NCBI GenBank assembly: GCA_028583405.1
Contig: JAPTMU010000037.1
Coordinates: 31,001-95,000 of the forward strand
Direction of reading: 5' to 3'
Length of the DNA: 64,000 nucleotides
Source of the DNA: Pogonophryne albipinna
Taxonomy: Eukaryota; Chordata; Actinopteri; Perciformes; Artedidraconidae
This document shows positions 18,984 to 33,022 of the stretch, piece by piece. Within the stretch, counting starts at the first letter, position 1; every line of letters starts with the position of its first letter. The notes under the pieces were generated by a model, which had not been told where the DNA came from, made no database searches, and saw only the letters and a program-made list of their open reading frames with translations. The position numbers and the translations under genes are program-made.

Positions 18984-20935
18984 CTACTTTTACTGTGTAC
19001 TTTTTGAGAATGGCAAAGTCCTCTCCAGAGAACAAGAATGAGCATTTGTGTCAATTTTAATGTGGTCTAAAAAACATTTCTTCCATAAGTAGTTTATGAA
19101 ACTGCCATGTTTGTACTTAGTACTTCTAGGACTACTTGCACAAATAATATGAACTACTTTTACTGTGTACTTTTGAGTAATTTGAGTTTCAAAGTCCTCT
19201 CCAGAGAACAATAATGAGCATTTGTGTCAACTTTAATGTGGTCTAAAAAACATTTCTTCTATAAGTAGTTTATGAAACTGCCATGTTTGTACTTAGTACT
19301 TCTAGGACTACTTGCACAAATAATATGAACTACTTTTACTGTGTACTTTTGAGTAATTTGAGTTTCAAAGTCCTCTCCAGAGAACAAGAATGAGCATTTG
19401 TGTCAATTTTAATGTGGTCTAAAAAACATTTCTTCCATAAGTAGTTTATGAAACTGCCATGTTTGTACTTAGTACTTCTAGGACTACTTGCACAAATAAT
19501 ATGAACTACTTTTACTGTGTACTTTTGAGTAATTTGAGTTTCAAAGTCCTCTCCAGAGAACAAGAATGAGCATTTTTGTCAACTTTAATGTGGTCTAAAA
19601 AACATTTCTTCCATAAGTAGTTTATGAAACTGCCATGTTTGTACTTAAGTACTTCTAGGACTACTTGCACAAATAATATGAACTACTTTTACTGTGTACT
19701 TTTGAGTAATTTGAGTTTCAAAGTCCTCTCCAGAGAACAAGAATGAGCATTTGTGTCAATTTTAATGTGGTCTAAAAAACATTTCTTCCATAAGTAGTTT
19801 ATGAAACTGCCATGTTTGTACTTAGTACTTCTAGGACTACTTGCACAAATAATATGAACTACTTTTACTGTGTACTTTTGAGTAATTTGAGTTTCAAAGT
19901 CCTCTCCAGAGAACAAGAATGAGCATTTTTGTCAACTTTAATGTGGTCTAAAAAACATTTCTTCCATAAGTAGTTTATGAAACTGCCATGTTTGTACTTA
20001 GTACTTCTAGGACTACTTGCACAAATAATATGAACTACTTTTACTGTGTACTTTTGAGTAATTTGAGTTTCAAAGTCCTCTCCAGAGAACAAGAATGAGC
20101 ATTTTTGTCAACTTTAATGTGGTCTAAAAAACATTTCTTCCATAAGTAGTTTATGAAACTGCCATGTTTGTACTTAGTACTTCTAGGACTACTTGCACAA
20201 ATAATATGAACTACTTTTACTGTGTACTTTTGAGTAATTTGAGTTTCAAAGTCCTCTCCAGAGAACAAGAATGAGCATTTGTGTCAATTTTAATGTGGTC
20301 TAAAAAACATTTCTTCCATAAGTAGTTTATGAAACTGCCATGTTTGTACTTAGTACTTCTAGGACTACTTGCACAAATAATATGAACTACTTTTACTGTG
20401 TACTTTTGAGTAATTTGAGTTTCAAAGTCCTCTCCAGAGAACAAGAATGAGCATTTTTGTCAACTTTAATGTGGTCTAAAAAACATTTCTTCCATAAGTA
20501 GTTTATGAAACTGCCATGTTTGTACTTAGTACTTCTAGGACTACTTGCACAAATAATATGAACTACTTTTACTGTGTACTTTTGAGTAATTTGAGTTTCA
20601 AAGTCCTCTCCAGAGAACAAGAATGAGCATTTGTGTCAATTTTAATGTGGTCTAAAAAACATTTCTTCCATAAGTAGTTTATGAAACTGCCATGTTTGTA
20701 CTTAGTACTTCTAGGACTACTTGCACAAATAATATGAACTACTTTTACTGTGTACTTTTGTGTAATTTGAGTTTCAAAGTCCTCTCCAGAGAACAAGAAT
20801 GAGCATTTTTGTCAACTTTAATGTGGTCTAAAAAACATTTCTTCCATAAGTAGTTTATGAAACTGCCATGTTTGTACTTAGTACTTCTAGGACTACTTGC
20901 ACAAATAATATGAATTACTTTTAGTGTCTACTTTT
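18984..20935 (-). repeat. 176-bp satellite-like tandem array, left arm (about 11 copies)
   Basis: Near-identical units step by 176 bp (one unit 177). Two variants differing at the GTGTCAATTTT / TTGTCAACTTT site roughly alternate, hinting at a 352-bp higher-order unit. Each unit yields a shadow frame of about 75 residues, but 176 is not a multiple of 3, so these are not proteins. Confidence 0.95.
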
Positions 20936-21202
20936 TCAGTAATCCAATGGCAAAGTCACTCCTAGAGAATGTATTATTTCCACCACCATGTTTGACTGCT
21001 CAACCCTGTCTCCTAAAAAGTACGTTCCCACAGAACTAAACTGCATTCTCAATTACGTTTAGCTAGAAACGTATTTTCTCCCACGTTACGTTTCTTATGA
21101 ACGTATCTCAAATACGTTTATTTTCTACATATCTTTGCCATTTATTGTCTTGCTTATAATAATGATAATAGTCATTTATAAATATCATTTTAGAGCACAC
21201 AT

Positions 21203-21391
21203 TTGAAATTAGTAGGCGAGGCTGTAATTTCTCCAGCTGTTACTCTCATGAGCGAGGCAGAAGATAATAGTTTTAACATGCCAAAAAGCTGCTGTGTCGT
21301 TTATTGCACCTCAAACATTAAAACAAATCCAGAGTTACGTGTTTCTGTACTTCCTCTAAGAAGAAAGGACAGTAACAGAAGATCTCTGTGA
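21203..21391 (+). pseudogene. THAP-domain N-terminal fragment, left arm
   Basis: A 62-codon frame containing MPKSCCVVYCTSN...KTNPELRV...KDSNRRS, the start of a THAP zinc finger (first Cys pair). It ends where the arm homology ends, before the conserved WLQA. The rest of the finger and any transposase are missing. Confidence 0.55.
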
Positions 21392-22240
21392 CGCCAGATG
21401 TGGTGTTGTTAATGCGATATGATATCCGAAAAACATTTCAGTTTAGGATGGCTACCCATAATCCCCAGCTATCGTTTGGGACTACAGTCCCGTTGACAAA
21501 CCCCGTGATTAATCTTCAACCTCTGGGATTGGATGTTGGAGTGGCAGCGCGCCAAGGTTACGCCGAGCGTCGAGCTCTTTGAAATGGAACGAAACCACGG
21601 CAGACTATTCAAAACTGGACTCAAACGCCCCCCCAGAAATACACATGCTGGCTATTGTGTTTCGCAACATGTTCTCTATGGCACGTCTCTACTGGGAATT
21701 GTAGTTTTAAAAGACGTTTTCGTTTTTCCAAAAATTAGAAGTTGACAGAATTAAACTGTGTACAGCCCTGGAGGTTTAGGCGATAGGAAACACATTGGTG
21801 TGTACACATTTAAAACATATAATTAATAAATGGGTGAAAATTGCTTGTGTCCATAATGCGCAGCATTAATATATAGCATTAATATATACCCACATGACAG
21901 CTCATTGTTACTTTGTAATTCTACTCTACTATAATTCAGAGGTTAACCTGGTATTTTTACTCCACTACATTTATTTTAGTTACTTTGCAGATTCTGATTA
22001 ATGATGTGAAATATAAACAACCCTTAAAGCAGACTTTAGTTACACCTGAGTAAAATTCAGGGAAAGGTGATTGTCAAGTGCCAACAATCAGGAGAGATAT
22101 TTGATAGTTGGTGCTTGAGAAGACTAAACATTTATCTGCAGAGCTCTATAAAGTATATTAATTACTCGTTATTCTCTACTAATAGTTAATTAAAGACTGT
22201 ATATAATTGCTATGTTTGCACATCCCTTTCAAGATTTCAA

Positions 22241-22350
22241 GATTTTCTAAGGTTTATTGACATATCATATACACAACTAGTGTAGTTATGCAATGAATGA
22301 AAAACTTGGGTCACAGGTTCCTCAACAGTGCATTACAAGACATCTATCAA
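22241..22350. repeat. Interspersed LINE-tail-like repeat inside the foldback element
   Basis: Diverged copy of the 14440-14580 segment (TTTATTGACATATC... GGTCACAGGTTCCTC). Confidence 0.35.
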
Positions 22351-23172
22351 TATGTGTGTATACCTCCACCATTAAACTGTCACATTCTGCACATTTCTTA
22401 TTCTATCTTCATACATAAGAGTATAATTAATGTGTATAATATCAGTTAAAATAAGTGCTTCAACATAGTTAACATTGCAGGAAAGCAATATATTAGACGT
22501 TAAGTACTTTGTCAGGCTTAATATTTATCTGTAGATAGATATCCCCAAAGCTTTTTTCTTATTTGAAAGAAGACCTTAACCTAAAGTATTCTTTAACGTG
22601 TTAATAAAGGTTAATTAGTTTGTCTGTTTTGCACATCCTCATATTAATATCTTTGTACATCGTGCACTAAACTGTTTTATTGTAGAGATCACTTACAGTA
22701 TCTTCTTGATTTTTTTATATTCTATATTTCTATCAATGACCTTCTACTTTCCCCCTATGAAAGTATATACTCTTAATATTTCTTTCATCAAATAACATTA
22801 TTCAACAAAAATAACATTATTCAACAAAAATAATTCAATAACGTGCTTTAACCACTAGGCGGTGCACACAAGGTACACACAGCATACTAATAATAACTTT
22901 GTATTATTAGTAGGGCTGTCAGTCGATTAAAATAGTTAATCGCGATTAATCGCAAATTAATCGCACATTTTTGATCTGTTCTAAATGTACCTTAGAGGAA
23001 TATTTTTCAAGTTTTTAATACTCTTATCAACATATGAGTGGACAAATATGCTTTATGCTTATGTTTATTATCATTTGAACAATGACAAATATTCTCATGA
23101 ATATTAAACACAACAACCTCTGAACATTACAAATATTCGCCTCAATTCAACCTGGAACCTCTCTCATACAAT

Positions 23173-23292
<120 letters not shown>

Positions 23293-23574
23293 TGGATCGT
23301 TGGAGCTATGTGCAACTCAAGGCATATGCTCGAACGGGAGCTGCCTGGACGCTGCAATCATGTTGCGCGCACTATCCGTGCTGAGTGTGCTGACTTTTCG
23401 TACAATGTCCCACTGTCTGGCTTCCTGCATAAAGTCAAGTGCTCGGCGCAGTTGTGGCGAAATGTCGCTCCTCTGTTTTCATTTAAACAGCTCCTTATAT
23501 CCGTTAGCGCAGCTAGCTAGCACCAGATGCTAACAACAACAATGCACGTAAGGTCTCTCTCTCGCTCGCTTGGG

Positions 23575-23702
<128 letters not shown>

Positions 23703-25184
23703 CACACACTTATCTGGAGAACATTCCTGAGTAAACCATGTGCGGCCAGCTTTCCAGTCATGTTTCCTCCACACTATCAATTACTATAAAAACATCTTCC
23801 CTCTCTGTACGTTGATTTATTTTTTGCCTGCCGGTGAGCGTGGAAGTGTGGTCTGCCACAAGCGGGCGGCAGGAGCGGGGCTGTCAGCATCAGCTTGTAG
23901 ATGGTATTTTAAACTCGATGCGCTCTGAAACTACGGGGCGGCTGAGGAAAAAAAATACACATGCGTTAACGCGTTAAAATAATTAGTGGCGTTAAATTTT
24001 TTTTGCGTTAACGCGTTATTAACGCGTTAACTTGACAGCCCTAATTATTAGTGTAGGACACTTGTGTATAACATCTGAAGATGTGTAGTTTTATTCGTGT
24101 TTTTACATAATTTTACAGGATATTGCTATACTATTTCTCATGCTTTACTTCTATACATTAATATCTGATTTGTAAAACATCACAGAAAGCCATATCCGTC
24201 ATTTAATGGTAAGCTATTGAAATTGTGATTCCATAGATGTGTCTCCCATCACCCAAATCCCCTGACTATTCTCTCAACTCAGTATTTACATTCTTATATT
24301 CAAAGAAAATCAGTAATATCTTTAAAAACTACAAGTCCTTTTCTATCAGCTGTGCACCGTTATGGTGTAAATATAACCTATCTACCAATTGGATCAAATA
24401 TAAAAGTCAGCCGAATTAGTATTGATACTGCAAGGAGACGTATTTTGTGAAAAGAAATGCAAGGTGTTGTTTAATTGTTGATATATTTATGATCCACGTC
24501 ACATATTCAGTTTTGGCGGCAGTTCTCCTGTTTGTCAAAGGTCTTCTCATCAGGGCTCTATAAATAAAGAACTACAGCAGATCTGTAATATTTAATGCAG
24601 CCGAACTGTGTATTACAATTCAGTTATGTGATGACTTCCAAAGAGAAAAGCAAGAACACTCGGAATAAAGTATTATTATTATTTATTTATTTTTTCGGAT
24701 ATCATATCGCATTAACATCATATCCCAACATGCATTGCGGCTAAACATCCAATCAACGAGCTTCAAGCTGAGGATCTTGTGTAATCTGTTCAGTGGGTTT
24801 GTGGTGTGTATCGCTCGAAATGTCCCTTATAGGCCTACGTCTGTTTCCGGTGACTTTATTTACGGCTAAAAAGCCCAAGATTATAGAATTAAACGAATAA
24901 ATAAAAACAAGGATAATTGTGTGTTATTTTTGAGTAAATAAGGAAAAAAAGATTTTCAAAAATACAGATTTCAGTATTTTGAGGCTCTAAGCCCCATTTC
25001 TTTTCCTCACAGACGGGAAAAAAAGTCAGACATTATACGATTTAAAATAAAAAGATAAAACACTGGCATGTAATTTACGTTAGAATAAATAGAATGGTTT
25101 TGAATAATAGATGAGAGTAAAATCTCCGTCACTTTACAGCCCCGCCCACTTTTGGGGAAACCAACGCTGTCATTTGAACGGCGA

Positions 25185-25385
25185 TCAAGCCTGAAGCCAC
25201 AGAGATCTTCTGTTACTGTCCTTTCTTCTTAGAGGAAGTACAGAAACACGTAACTCTGGATTTGTTTTAATGTTTGAGGTGCAATAAACGACACAGCAGC
25301 TTTTTGGCATGTTAAAACTATTATTTTCTGTCTCGCTCATGAGAGTAACAGCTGGAGAAATTACAGCCTCGTCTACTGATTTCAA
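25185..25385 (-). pseudogene. THAP-domain N-terminal fragment, right arm
   Basis: Inverted copy of 21203-21391. It continues a little further into WLQA, the next conserved THAP motif, then hits a stop. This arm therefore keeps slightly more of the ancestral coding sequence than the left arm. Confidence 0.55.
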
Positions 25386-25664
25386 ATGTGTGCTCTAAAA
25401 TGATATTTATAAATGACTATTATCATTATTATAAGCAAGACAATAAATGGCAAAGATATGTAGAAAATAAACGTATTTAAGATACGTTCATGAGAAACGT
25501 AACGTGGGAGAAAATATGCTTCTTGAAGATATGTAGAAAATAAACGTATTTGAGATACGTTCAAAACGAACGTAACGTGGGAGAAAATACGTTTCTTGCT
25601 AAACGTAATTGAGAATGCAGTTTAGTTCTGTGGGAACGTAATTTTTAGGAGACAGGGTTGGGCA

Positions 25665-27372
25665 GTTTCATAAACTACTTATGGAAGAAATGTTTTTTAG
25701 ACCACATTAAAGTTGACACAAATGCTCATTCTTGTTCTATGGAGGGAATTTTGCCATTCTCAAAAAGTACACAGTAAAAGTAGTTCATATTATTTGTGCA
25801 AGTAGTCCTAGAAGTACTAAGTACAAACATGGCAGTTTCATAAACTACTTATGGAAGAAATGTTTTTTAGACCACATTAAAGTTGACACAAATGCTCATT
25901 CTTGTTCTCTGGAGAGGACTTTGAAACTCAAATTACTCAAAAGTACACAGTAAAAGTAGTTCATATTATTTGTGCAAGTAGTCCTAGAAGTACTAAGTAC
26001 AAACATGGCAGTTTCATAAACTACTTATGGAAGAAATGTTTTTTAGACCACATTAAAGTTGACACAAATGCTCATTCTTGTTCTCTGGAGAGGACTTTGA
26101 AACTCAAATTACTCAAAAAGTACACAGTAAAAGTAGTTCATATTGTTTGTGCAAGTAGTCCTAGAAGTACTAAGTACAAACATGGCAGTTTCATAAACTA
26201 CTTATGGAAGAAATGTTTTTTAGACCACATTAAAGTTGACAAAAATGCTCATTCTTGTTCTCTGGAGAGGACTTTGAAACTCAAATTACTCAAAAGTACA
26301 CAGTAAAAGTAGTTCATATTATTTGTGCAAGTAGTCCTAGAAGTACTAAGTACAAACATGGCAGTTTCATAAACTACTTATGGAAGAAATGTTTTTTAGA
26401 CCACATTAAATTTGACACAAATGCTCATTCTTGTTCTCTGGAGAGGACTTTGAAACTCAAATTACTCAAAAGTACACAGTAAAAGTAGTTCATATTATTT
26501 GTGCAAGTAGTCCTAGAAGTACTAAGTACAAACATGGCAGTTTCATAAACTACTTATGGAAGAAATGTTTTTTAGACCACATTAAAATTGACACAAATGC
26601 TCATTCTTGTTCTCTGGAGAGGACTTTGAAACTCAAATTACTCAAAAGTACACAGTAAAAGTAGTTCATATTATTTGTGCAAGTAGTCCTAGAAGTACTA
26701 AGTACAAACATGGCAGTTTCATAAACTACTTATGGAAGAAATGTTTTTTAGACCACATTAAAGTTGACACAAATGCTCATTCTTGTTCTCTGGAGAGGAC
26801 TTTGAAACTCAAATTACTCAAAAGTACACAGTAAAAGTAGTTCATATTATTTGTGCAAGTAGTCCTAGAAGTACTAAGTACAAACATGGCAGTTTCATAA
26901 ACTACTTATGGAAGAAATGTTTTTTAGACCACATTAAAGTTGACACAAATGCTCATTCTTGTTCTCTGGAGAGGACTTTGAAACTCAAATTACTCAAAAG
27001 TACACAGTAAAAGTAGTTCATATTATTTGTGCAAGTAGTCCTAGAAGTACTAAGTACAAACATGGCAGTTTAATAAACTACTTATGGAAGAAATGTTTTT
27101 TAGACCACATTAAAGTTGACACAAATGCTCATTCTTGTTCTCTGGAGAGGACTTTGAAACTCAAATTACTCAAAAAGTACACAGTAAAAGTAGTTCATAT
27201 TGTTTGTGCAAGTAGTCCTAGAAGTATTAAGTACAAACATGGCAGTTTCATAAACTACTTATGGAAGAAATGTTTTTTAGACCACATTAAAGTTGACACA
27301 AATGCTCATTCTTGTTCTATGGAGGGAATTTTGCCATTCTCAAAAAGTACACAGTAAAAGTAGTTCATAGTA
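25665..27372 (+). repeat. 176-bp satellite-like tandem array, right arm (about 9.7 copies)
   Basis: Same unit as the left array, in inverse orientation. The outermost units on both arms share a variant edge (CTATGGAGGGAATTTTGCC), so array ends are conserved between arms. Confidence 0.95.
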
Positions 27373-28073
27373 TTTGTGCAACAAGTTTATGAAGCAATAA
27401 GTCCTAACATTATTCTCATAAATTACCCTGTTCCTCAATCGCAAATAATATAAATGAACCACATGCCATCCTTTACTTTGAAATCCTCACCGGAAGTGTT
27501 CCTCTGTGGGATTTTCTGTAGCTTTAAAGTAGTCAAATATATAATACTGCACATACGAAACGTCCAGCTTCCCCGGGTTGTTTTTATTGCATTACCGTAA
27601 ACCTGTAACTAATCGCGCACTCGAAATACAGGGGCGGCTGGTTTGACCACGCAAAAGTGAAAGACGGCTGGCTTGACCGCAGTTCACTACAGGCACAACA
27701 TTAACCGAGCTAGCAGCCAGAACATAGCAAGTAAACAATATCAGTTTTCAAATCCATGACAATAATTAGGTCTTACCTTGGCTGTTTTGTGATCAAAAGT
27801 TGTGTTCAAAGGAATAAAAACGCTGCTCAAGGTTAATCCAATGTCTCTTGTCACTTTAAAATGATTACTGATAATCAATCCTTTCATTCACGGCAGAAGA
27901 GTAGGCCCAACGATTAACAGTCCGTGGCTTCAGCTGCGGGAGATGCAGTTTACGCATAGCTCCCTCTCCGCAGGCGTAACGTATTTACGTATTTTGAAAC
28001 TGCCACTCGATTCGATTGGCTCTAACGATTCAAAAAATGTGTCAATCACCCAAATCGACCAATGGGTTCCAGA

Positions 28074-28905
28074 TAGGGTTGCCAACCGTCCCGTATTAGC
28101 CGGGACGCCCCGTATTTGAGCCAAAAGGGGCGTGTTCCGTACGGGACTTTGTTTGTCCCGGACTCCCGTGTAAAGGGAAAAAGAAAAAATATTTTCTGTT
28201 TGCGCGCAATGCAGTGTGTCTGGCTGCGTGCCTGTGTGTTTGTGTGCTGTATGCGAAGGGCGCTAGGACCGCTCAGTTGACACGGCAGGCACAATGCTCG
28301 CACGTGTGTGTGTGTGAGATTTTCTCCGGTGGGCCGCGGGCGGTGGGCGCGGCATCATTGTTTGTGTGGCATGTCAGCCTGTTCAGTCGTGTGGGAAAAT
28401 GAGCGCTGCCGGTGGAGGAGGTGATAATGAAAGAGGAGAAGAGAGAGAGGATGTGGTTCTGGGCCCTGGCCCTTCTAAAAAGAAAAGACTTGTGTCTTAC
28501 AACAAACAGTAGGAAGAAAAACACAGTTGGGTAAAGCCCGTGAGTGGAGATCTGTCTCGGGTCTTCTGCACCTTGTGTGGGAGGGAGTTTTCAATAGGTC
28601 ACGGTGGAGAAAACGACCTGAAACAGCATGCTGGCACAGAAATGCACAAGCGACCAACACAAAATAAAGGTGCATCAAATATAACTAAATTATTCGGCAG
28701 TTCAACTGCAGAACAAGACAAAGTTGCTGCATGTGAGGTAACATCAGTGTATCACACAGCTAAGCATGGTTTGAGTTACAACAGCATGGACTGCAGTAAT
28801 AAGCTGGCAAGTGCCATGTTTAGTGATTCGAACACTGCAAAGAAAATGCAATGTGGAAGAACAAAGGCTGAGATGATAACAGCCAATGTGCTTGGGACTC
28901 CCAGC
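28074..28905 (+). mobile_element. 5' part of a hAT element (TAGGGTTGCCAACCGTCCCG end)
   Basis: Starts with a TIR typical of vertebrate hAT elements. After a GC-rich leader it carries the start of a BED-finger transposase. The 3' half is lost at about 28900, where unrelated sequence begins. Confidence 0.65.
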
Positions 28906-28917
28906 AGCTTCTACTGA
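28399..28917 (+). pseudogene. Truncated hAT transposase with BED-type zinc finger
   Basis: The frame opens at ATG 28399 (MSAAGGGGDNERGEE), has an in-frame TAG at 28510-28512, then continues as RVFCTLCGREFSIGHGGEND, a BED-like C2-H...H finger ending KQHAGTEMH. A linker typical of this hAT family follows (CGRTKAEMITANVLG). It ends abruptly in foreign sequence. The catalytic core and dimerisation domain are absent, so it is inactive. Confidence 0.7.
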
Positions 28918-29333
28918 AGCCTTCCGAGTAAATCGCCAGAACGCCGACACCTCCTCATCTCCACCGCTCCCATGTTTTATTTTGTGTTGCCATAAGTTAG
29001 TCTCTCTGCGTTTCTGCGCTGGGCTAATGCTAATGCTAATAATGCTAATAATGCTAATGCGAGGATAATAAAATGGCGGCTTCACAAAACGTTTTGGGAG
29101 TTTTACGGGGCGTGGTTTGCAATCCGCCCAGCCAATCAGAAATATAGCTATTTTCTCACAAGAGAGCCGCACGAAAGTCCCTGCTAGAGAGCAGGGGCTT
29201 TCGTGGGGGTAAAAAGGTTCTCATGAACTAATTTTAGTTCCGGCTCTTTTTGGTGTGAACGCGACAAAAGAGTTCTCATGAACTAAGTTCTAATTAACCT
29301 TTGTGGGAAAAGTACTGCGGTGTGAATGCGCCT
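28906..29333. other. Repeat-derived stretch with (GCTAAT)n tract
   Basis: Sequence of unknown origin with a short TAATGCTAA tandem tract at about 29026-29058 and near-repeats of GTTCTCATGAACTAA at about 29217 and 29273. No gene seen. Confidence 0.4.
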
Positions 29334-30218
29334 ATTGGACATCGTATTTCAGGACTCTCCGTCGGAAGATAGTGATCTCGTCACGCATAAAGGGGACAGT
29401 AATGACTCTGATTATGAACCTCCGTCACCGGAAAGGTATGTAATCTCTCTGTTTGTATCTATTGCTTATTTATTTGGTGTAAGAGTATTCATCTGTTTCT
29501 ATCTTTTTGTTATTCATTTGGTGTAAGAGTTTATTCATCTATATTAATTTCACACACGTGACAATAACACAACGGCATCCATCTTGTGATATAATGTTCT
29601 TTCACACACTCAACAACAAACACAGAAGATGGATGCCGTTTCTTGTTCTTGAAATAAACAAGACGTATACATGTTGAATTTAACACGGTATTACATTTCA
29701 TTTAGCTGACGCTTTTATCCAAAGCGACTTACAATTATTACGTATTATATATATATACACAAATGCATACATAATATGTATATACATATATAAATATATG
29801 ACAGACGGAATATTATTAAATATTGAAAAGATTATATGAACCCCGTCTCACATAATTTACACGGTATACATTTTGAGTGATATCATGTTATTTCACACAC
29901 TCAAAATTGATGTTCTGCTGTTGTTGTAGAGAAATTATTTCTGATTTGAGTTACATTTTTGAAAGTACAAGCCAGAGAATTAATCTATTTATTTTTTCCA
30001 CATTTGTTTTCACAGTGAGGAAGGCGATGAGGAGATGGCTTCTGGATGCCCGAGTATTATGGGGAAGATGCCACCAAGGTCAGGAGGTGCTGCAGGAGGT
30101 GCTCTGATGCTGGCAACAGAAGAAGACACCTGTGTACTGCAGGAAGTGTCAGGTCCCTCTGCTTCACTACCAAAAAGAACTGTTACAGGGCATGGCATGA
30201 CTTACTGGAGTAATACTG
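29334..30218 (+). pseudogene. piggyBac-like transposase remnant (two pieces)
   Basis: An acidic N-terminal piece (DSPSEDSDLVTHKGDSNDSD, about 29344-29435) ends at a good donor GAAAG|GTATGT. A second piece after an acceptor (TTTTCACAG, 30015) shows Cys-rich segments (RRCCRRCS, then YCRKCQVPL in another frame, then KKNCYRAWHD) like the C-terminal finger of piggyBac transposases. The frame changes within it, and the catalytic domain is missing. Assignment is by motif memory only. Confidence 0.35.
29698..29733. repeat. Fish-wide interspersed repeat motif
   Basis: TTTAGCTGACGCTTTTATCC followed by AAAGCGACTTACA, a segment that recurs across teleost genomes as part of an old dispersed repeat. No gene. 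Confidence 0.5.
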
Positions 30219-31862
30219 TAACATTCAGGGTTTGTATAAAGTTGTATAAACCCTAACCCTAATTTTTTTTAAATAAATCTGCTCCAGTTAGAGTCAAATG
30301 TTTCCTAAGTTTCCTAATTTTTATTGTGCAAGTAACATGCATCTCATGCAAAGAGGGAACTTCCCACACACACACCGCACAGACACAAACACACTTAATT
30401 ATTTTTTTACAATAATTATTATTATTTTATTTTTTATGGAATGAATACCTATAGTGATAATTAAATGTTATACAATGATTTTTACAGTCTGGTACTTGAA
30501 AAAGGTTAAATGGCACTGATGGAACCAAATGTACCCAAATGTGCCCAAAGCTTAGTCCGCTTGGACCTTTTTTTGCTAAACCTCTCTAAAAAGGTCAATT
30601 CTCACTTGTTTTGCCTCAATCTTGATACAGGGTACTTATTATATGTTATACTTTGGATTCCTAAAGCTTTTAGGCTACTAACCCATCATTCAAGGGTGGT
30701 TTTCACTATAAGTAATGGGTTTTATTTGGGCGGAGACAAGAATTTACACTTTTTGACTACGTTCCATCTGGATTTACTCTGACACTGAAACATCTTTATT
30801 GATTCTGACACTTCTACAACCAAATCACAAATGTGACCTTGCTTTGATAAAAGAAATTATTCATATAACCCTTTTAGAAGTTAAGTTATAGTCCTTTGTT
30901 TTGGGCATGTCATTTTCAAGCCTGAAACCTGAAAAACAGGCTTGGGGCCCCTCCGGTATCATTCGATTGGACTACGCAAATTAGTCATTCGAGACAAAAA
31001 TGTCCACTGCAAAATGCTTTGATAAAAACATTATATTAAAAGGTTTTTTTCACAACTTTTTTGGGTTCAATCTTTAAAGCAACTTCCTCCCTAATAGAAA
31101 ATACCAAAAATGTAATCATTTTCAGGATTTTAACCCTTTAAATGCCATTTTGAAAACATGAAACCGCTGGTTTTTTTCATGATGAAAACAGAAAATGAGT
31201 TATTTTCCAAAAAATACATATCTGGGGACTGGCTCTTTTTTTATAACAGTCTTGGATATGTCAAAGATTAGCAACAAAATGGATTTTTTTGCAATATTAG
31301 TTTTTGCACAAAATCAGATTGAACAAAAAAGTTACAAATTAGTCATTCGGGACAAAAATGTCCACTTCCAAAAACTGCTCTAAAATGACAACAGATTAAT
31401 ATTTTTTTTAACTTTTTGGGGTTAAATCTTTCAATCAACTTCAGTCCTGATCAAAAATACCACATGTTAAATTATGTTCAGGATTTTAACCCTTGAACTG
31501 CCAGTTTGAAAACATGAATTTGACAGAATCAGATTAAACATAAAACTCACACATTAGCCACTCGCGGACAAAAATGTCCCATCCACTCCCATTATAACCA
31601 CATCTTTTGATCTCTACGCCATACCGGTATAAAATCATGCATTTTGTAATGTCAGGGTTTTATATTGGAGGAAAATACTTACATTTGACCTTTTTATTCT
31701 ATATCACCAGATGTGATTTTACCATTGAATTACATGCTTGTCATTTCTTGGTTTCTTTGCCTGTTGTATAATGGGGCCCTGACAGCCATTGGAATACATG
31801 TATGCAACTAATATGATGTTGGTGTGTTGGTATGGATGTGGAAGAGTGGTATCAGCTGAGAA

Positions 31863-31863
<1 letters not shown>

Positions 31864-31960
<97 letters not shown>
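31864..31960. repeat. (TG)n microsatellite in the left arm
   Basis: About 48 TG units, the mirror of the CA tracts at 35221-35336 and 36356-36553. Confidence 0.98.
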
Positions 31961-31961
<1 letters not shown>

Positions 31962-33022
31962 TGGATGTACAGTGTGTGTGCACAGAGACAACAATATACA
32001 GTAGATTTGGTTTACAGCAAGTCGCAGTTTTCGCCTCATATTTTTCTTTCTTTCTCTCTCTCTCTCACTCCAAAACTCATACACACTCTTACATATTAAA
32101 CCTCCTTATACCTTGTATGTGTGTGAGTGATTGTGTGTGAGAATGAGACAGGAGTAAGTGTGCTCTCATGGCGTTTTGTTTTTCATTTGTGCTGTTTCAT
32201 GTGTCTTTGAGGTAAACAGATGTATGATCTTGACCCAGCTTGACCTCGATGTTTTGAATTGTTTGGAACTTCAAAGTCCTTTGATAATGTCTCTTTAGCA
32301 AACAGACATACACAGCCATACATACACTCCTTGAAGTAAATAAAAACACCTGGCTGCAAATCCAAAGCTTCGTTTGGCTGGATGGTCATTTCATTCCTGT
32401 GATACGCAACAAGCAGTAAGATGAAGAGGAGCTTCTCTGTGGGACAAGAGGTCTCATGCAGCCCGTAACTTCAGCTGCAGGACTCATCCTCTGAAACAGA
32501 AACACCCTGAGAAGGAGAATCTGGTGTGGATCTGAACTGTGCTTGAAAGGAGTCAGCACAAGGATAAAACACTTTTTTGCCAAATAGTTTGCCAAACAGT
32601 TCATTTATCAGATGGGGGCAGAGAAGAAGGAACAATTCTGCCCCGAATCCCACGTTGATACAGAGGAATCGATGAGGTCCTTTGCTGAGGAGGTTGAGGA
32701 GCTGCTGAGGAACTGCTGAGGAACAACAAGATGTTGATGAGGTTGAGATGTATGAAGGACTACAAAACCTTTTGGATGAAAAAAGCCTGATGCTCACTAA
32801 AGTGCTTAGTGATCCCCTCCTCAATCACACCACAAAGGGGATGATAGCACCAGAGATTGCCACAGGAGTAACAAGAATATTCGTTGCGCCGCCACGTGAA
32901 GCCATGCTTAGAGAAATGATCAGATGCTTGTGGTGGAGTCTGATCGTTCTTCGTCTGACCCTTCCCCTGAAAGTGGAGAGGACACAGAGGATCCCATCCC
33001 GTAGCTGCGCTACATTCCTCTG

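Noticed and set aside
18990..20796. Ten nearly identical 75-residue frames (MFSGEDFETQITQ...)
   Set aside because: Product of 176-bp tandem repeats whose length is not a multiple of three; no start context, no splice sites, and the same unit is inverted in the other arm.
25732..27357. Mirror set of 73-134-residue frames in the right arm
   Set aside because: Same tandem repeat translated; the two longer frames come from one-base length differences between units.
32471..32824. 117-residue minus frame ending in SVSEDESCS
   Set aside because: Lies in the left arm of the second foldback structure and is mirrored, broken, in the other arm; possible transposase scrap but not supportable as a gene.
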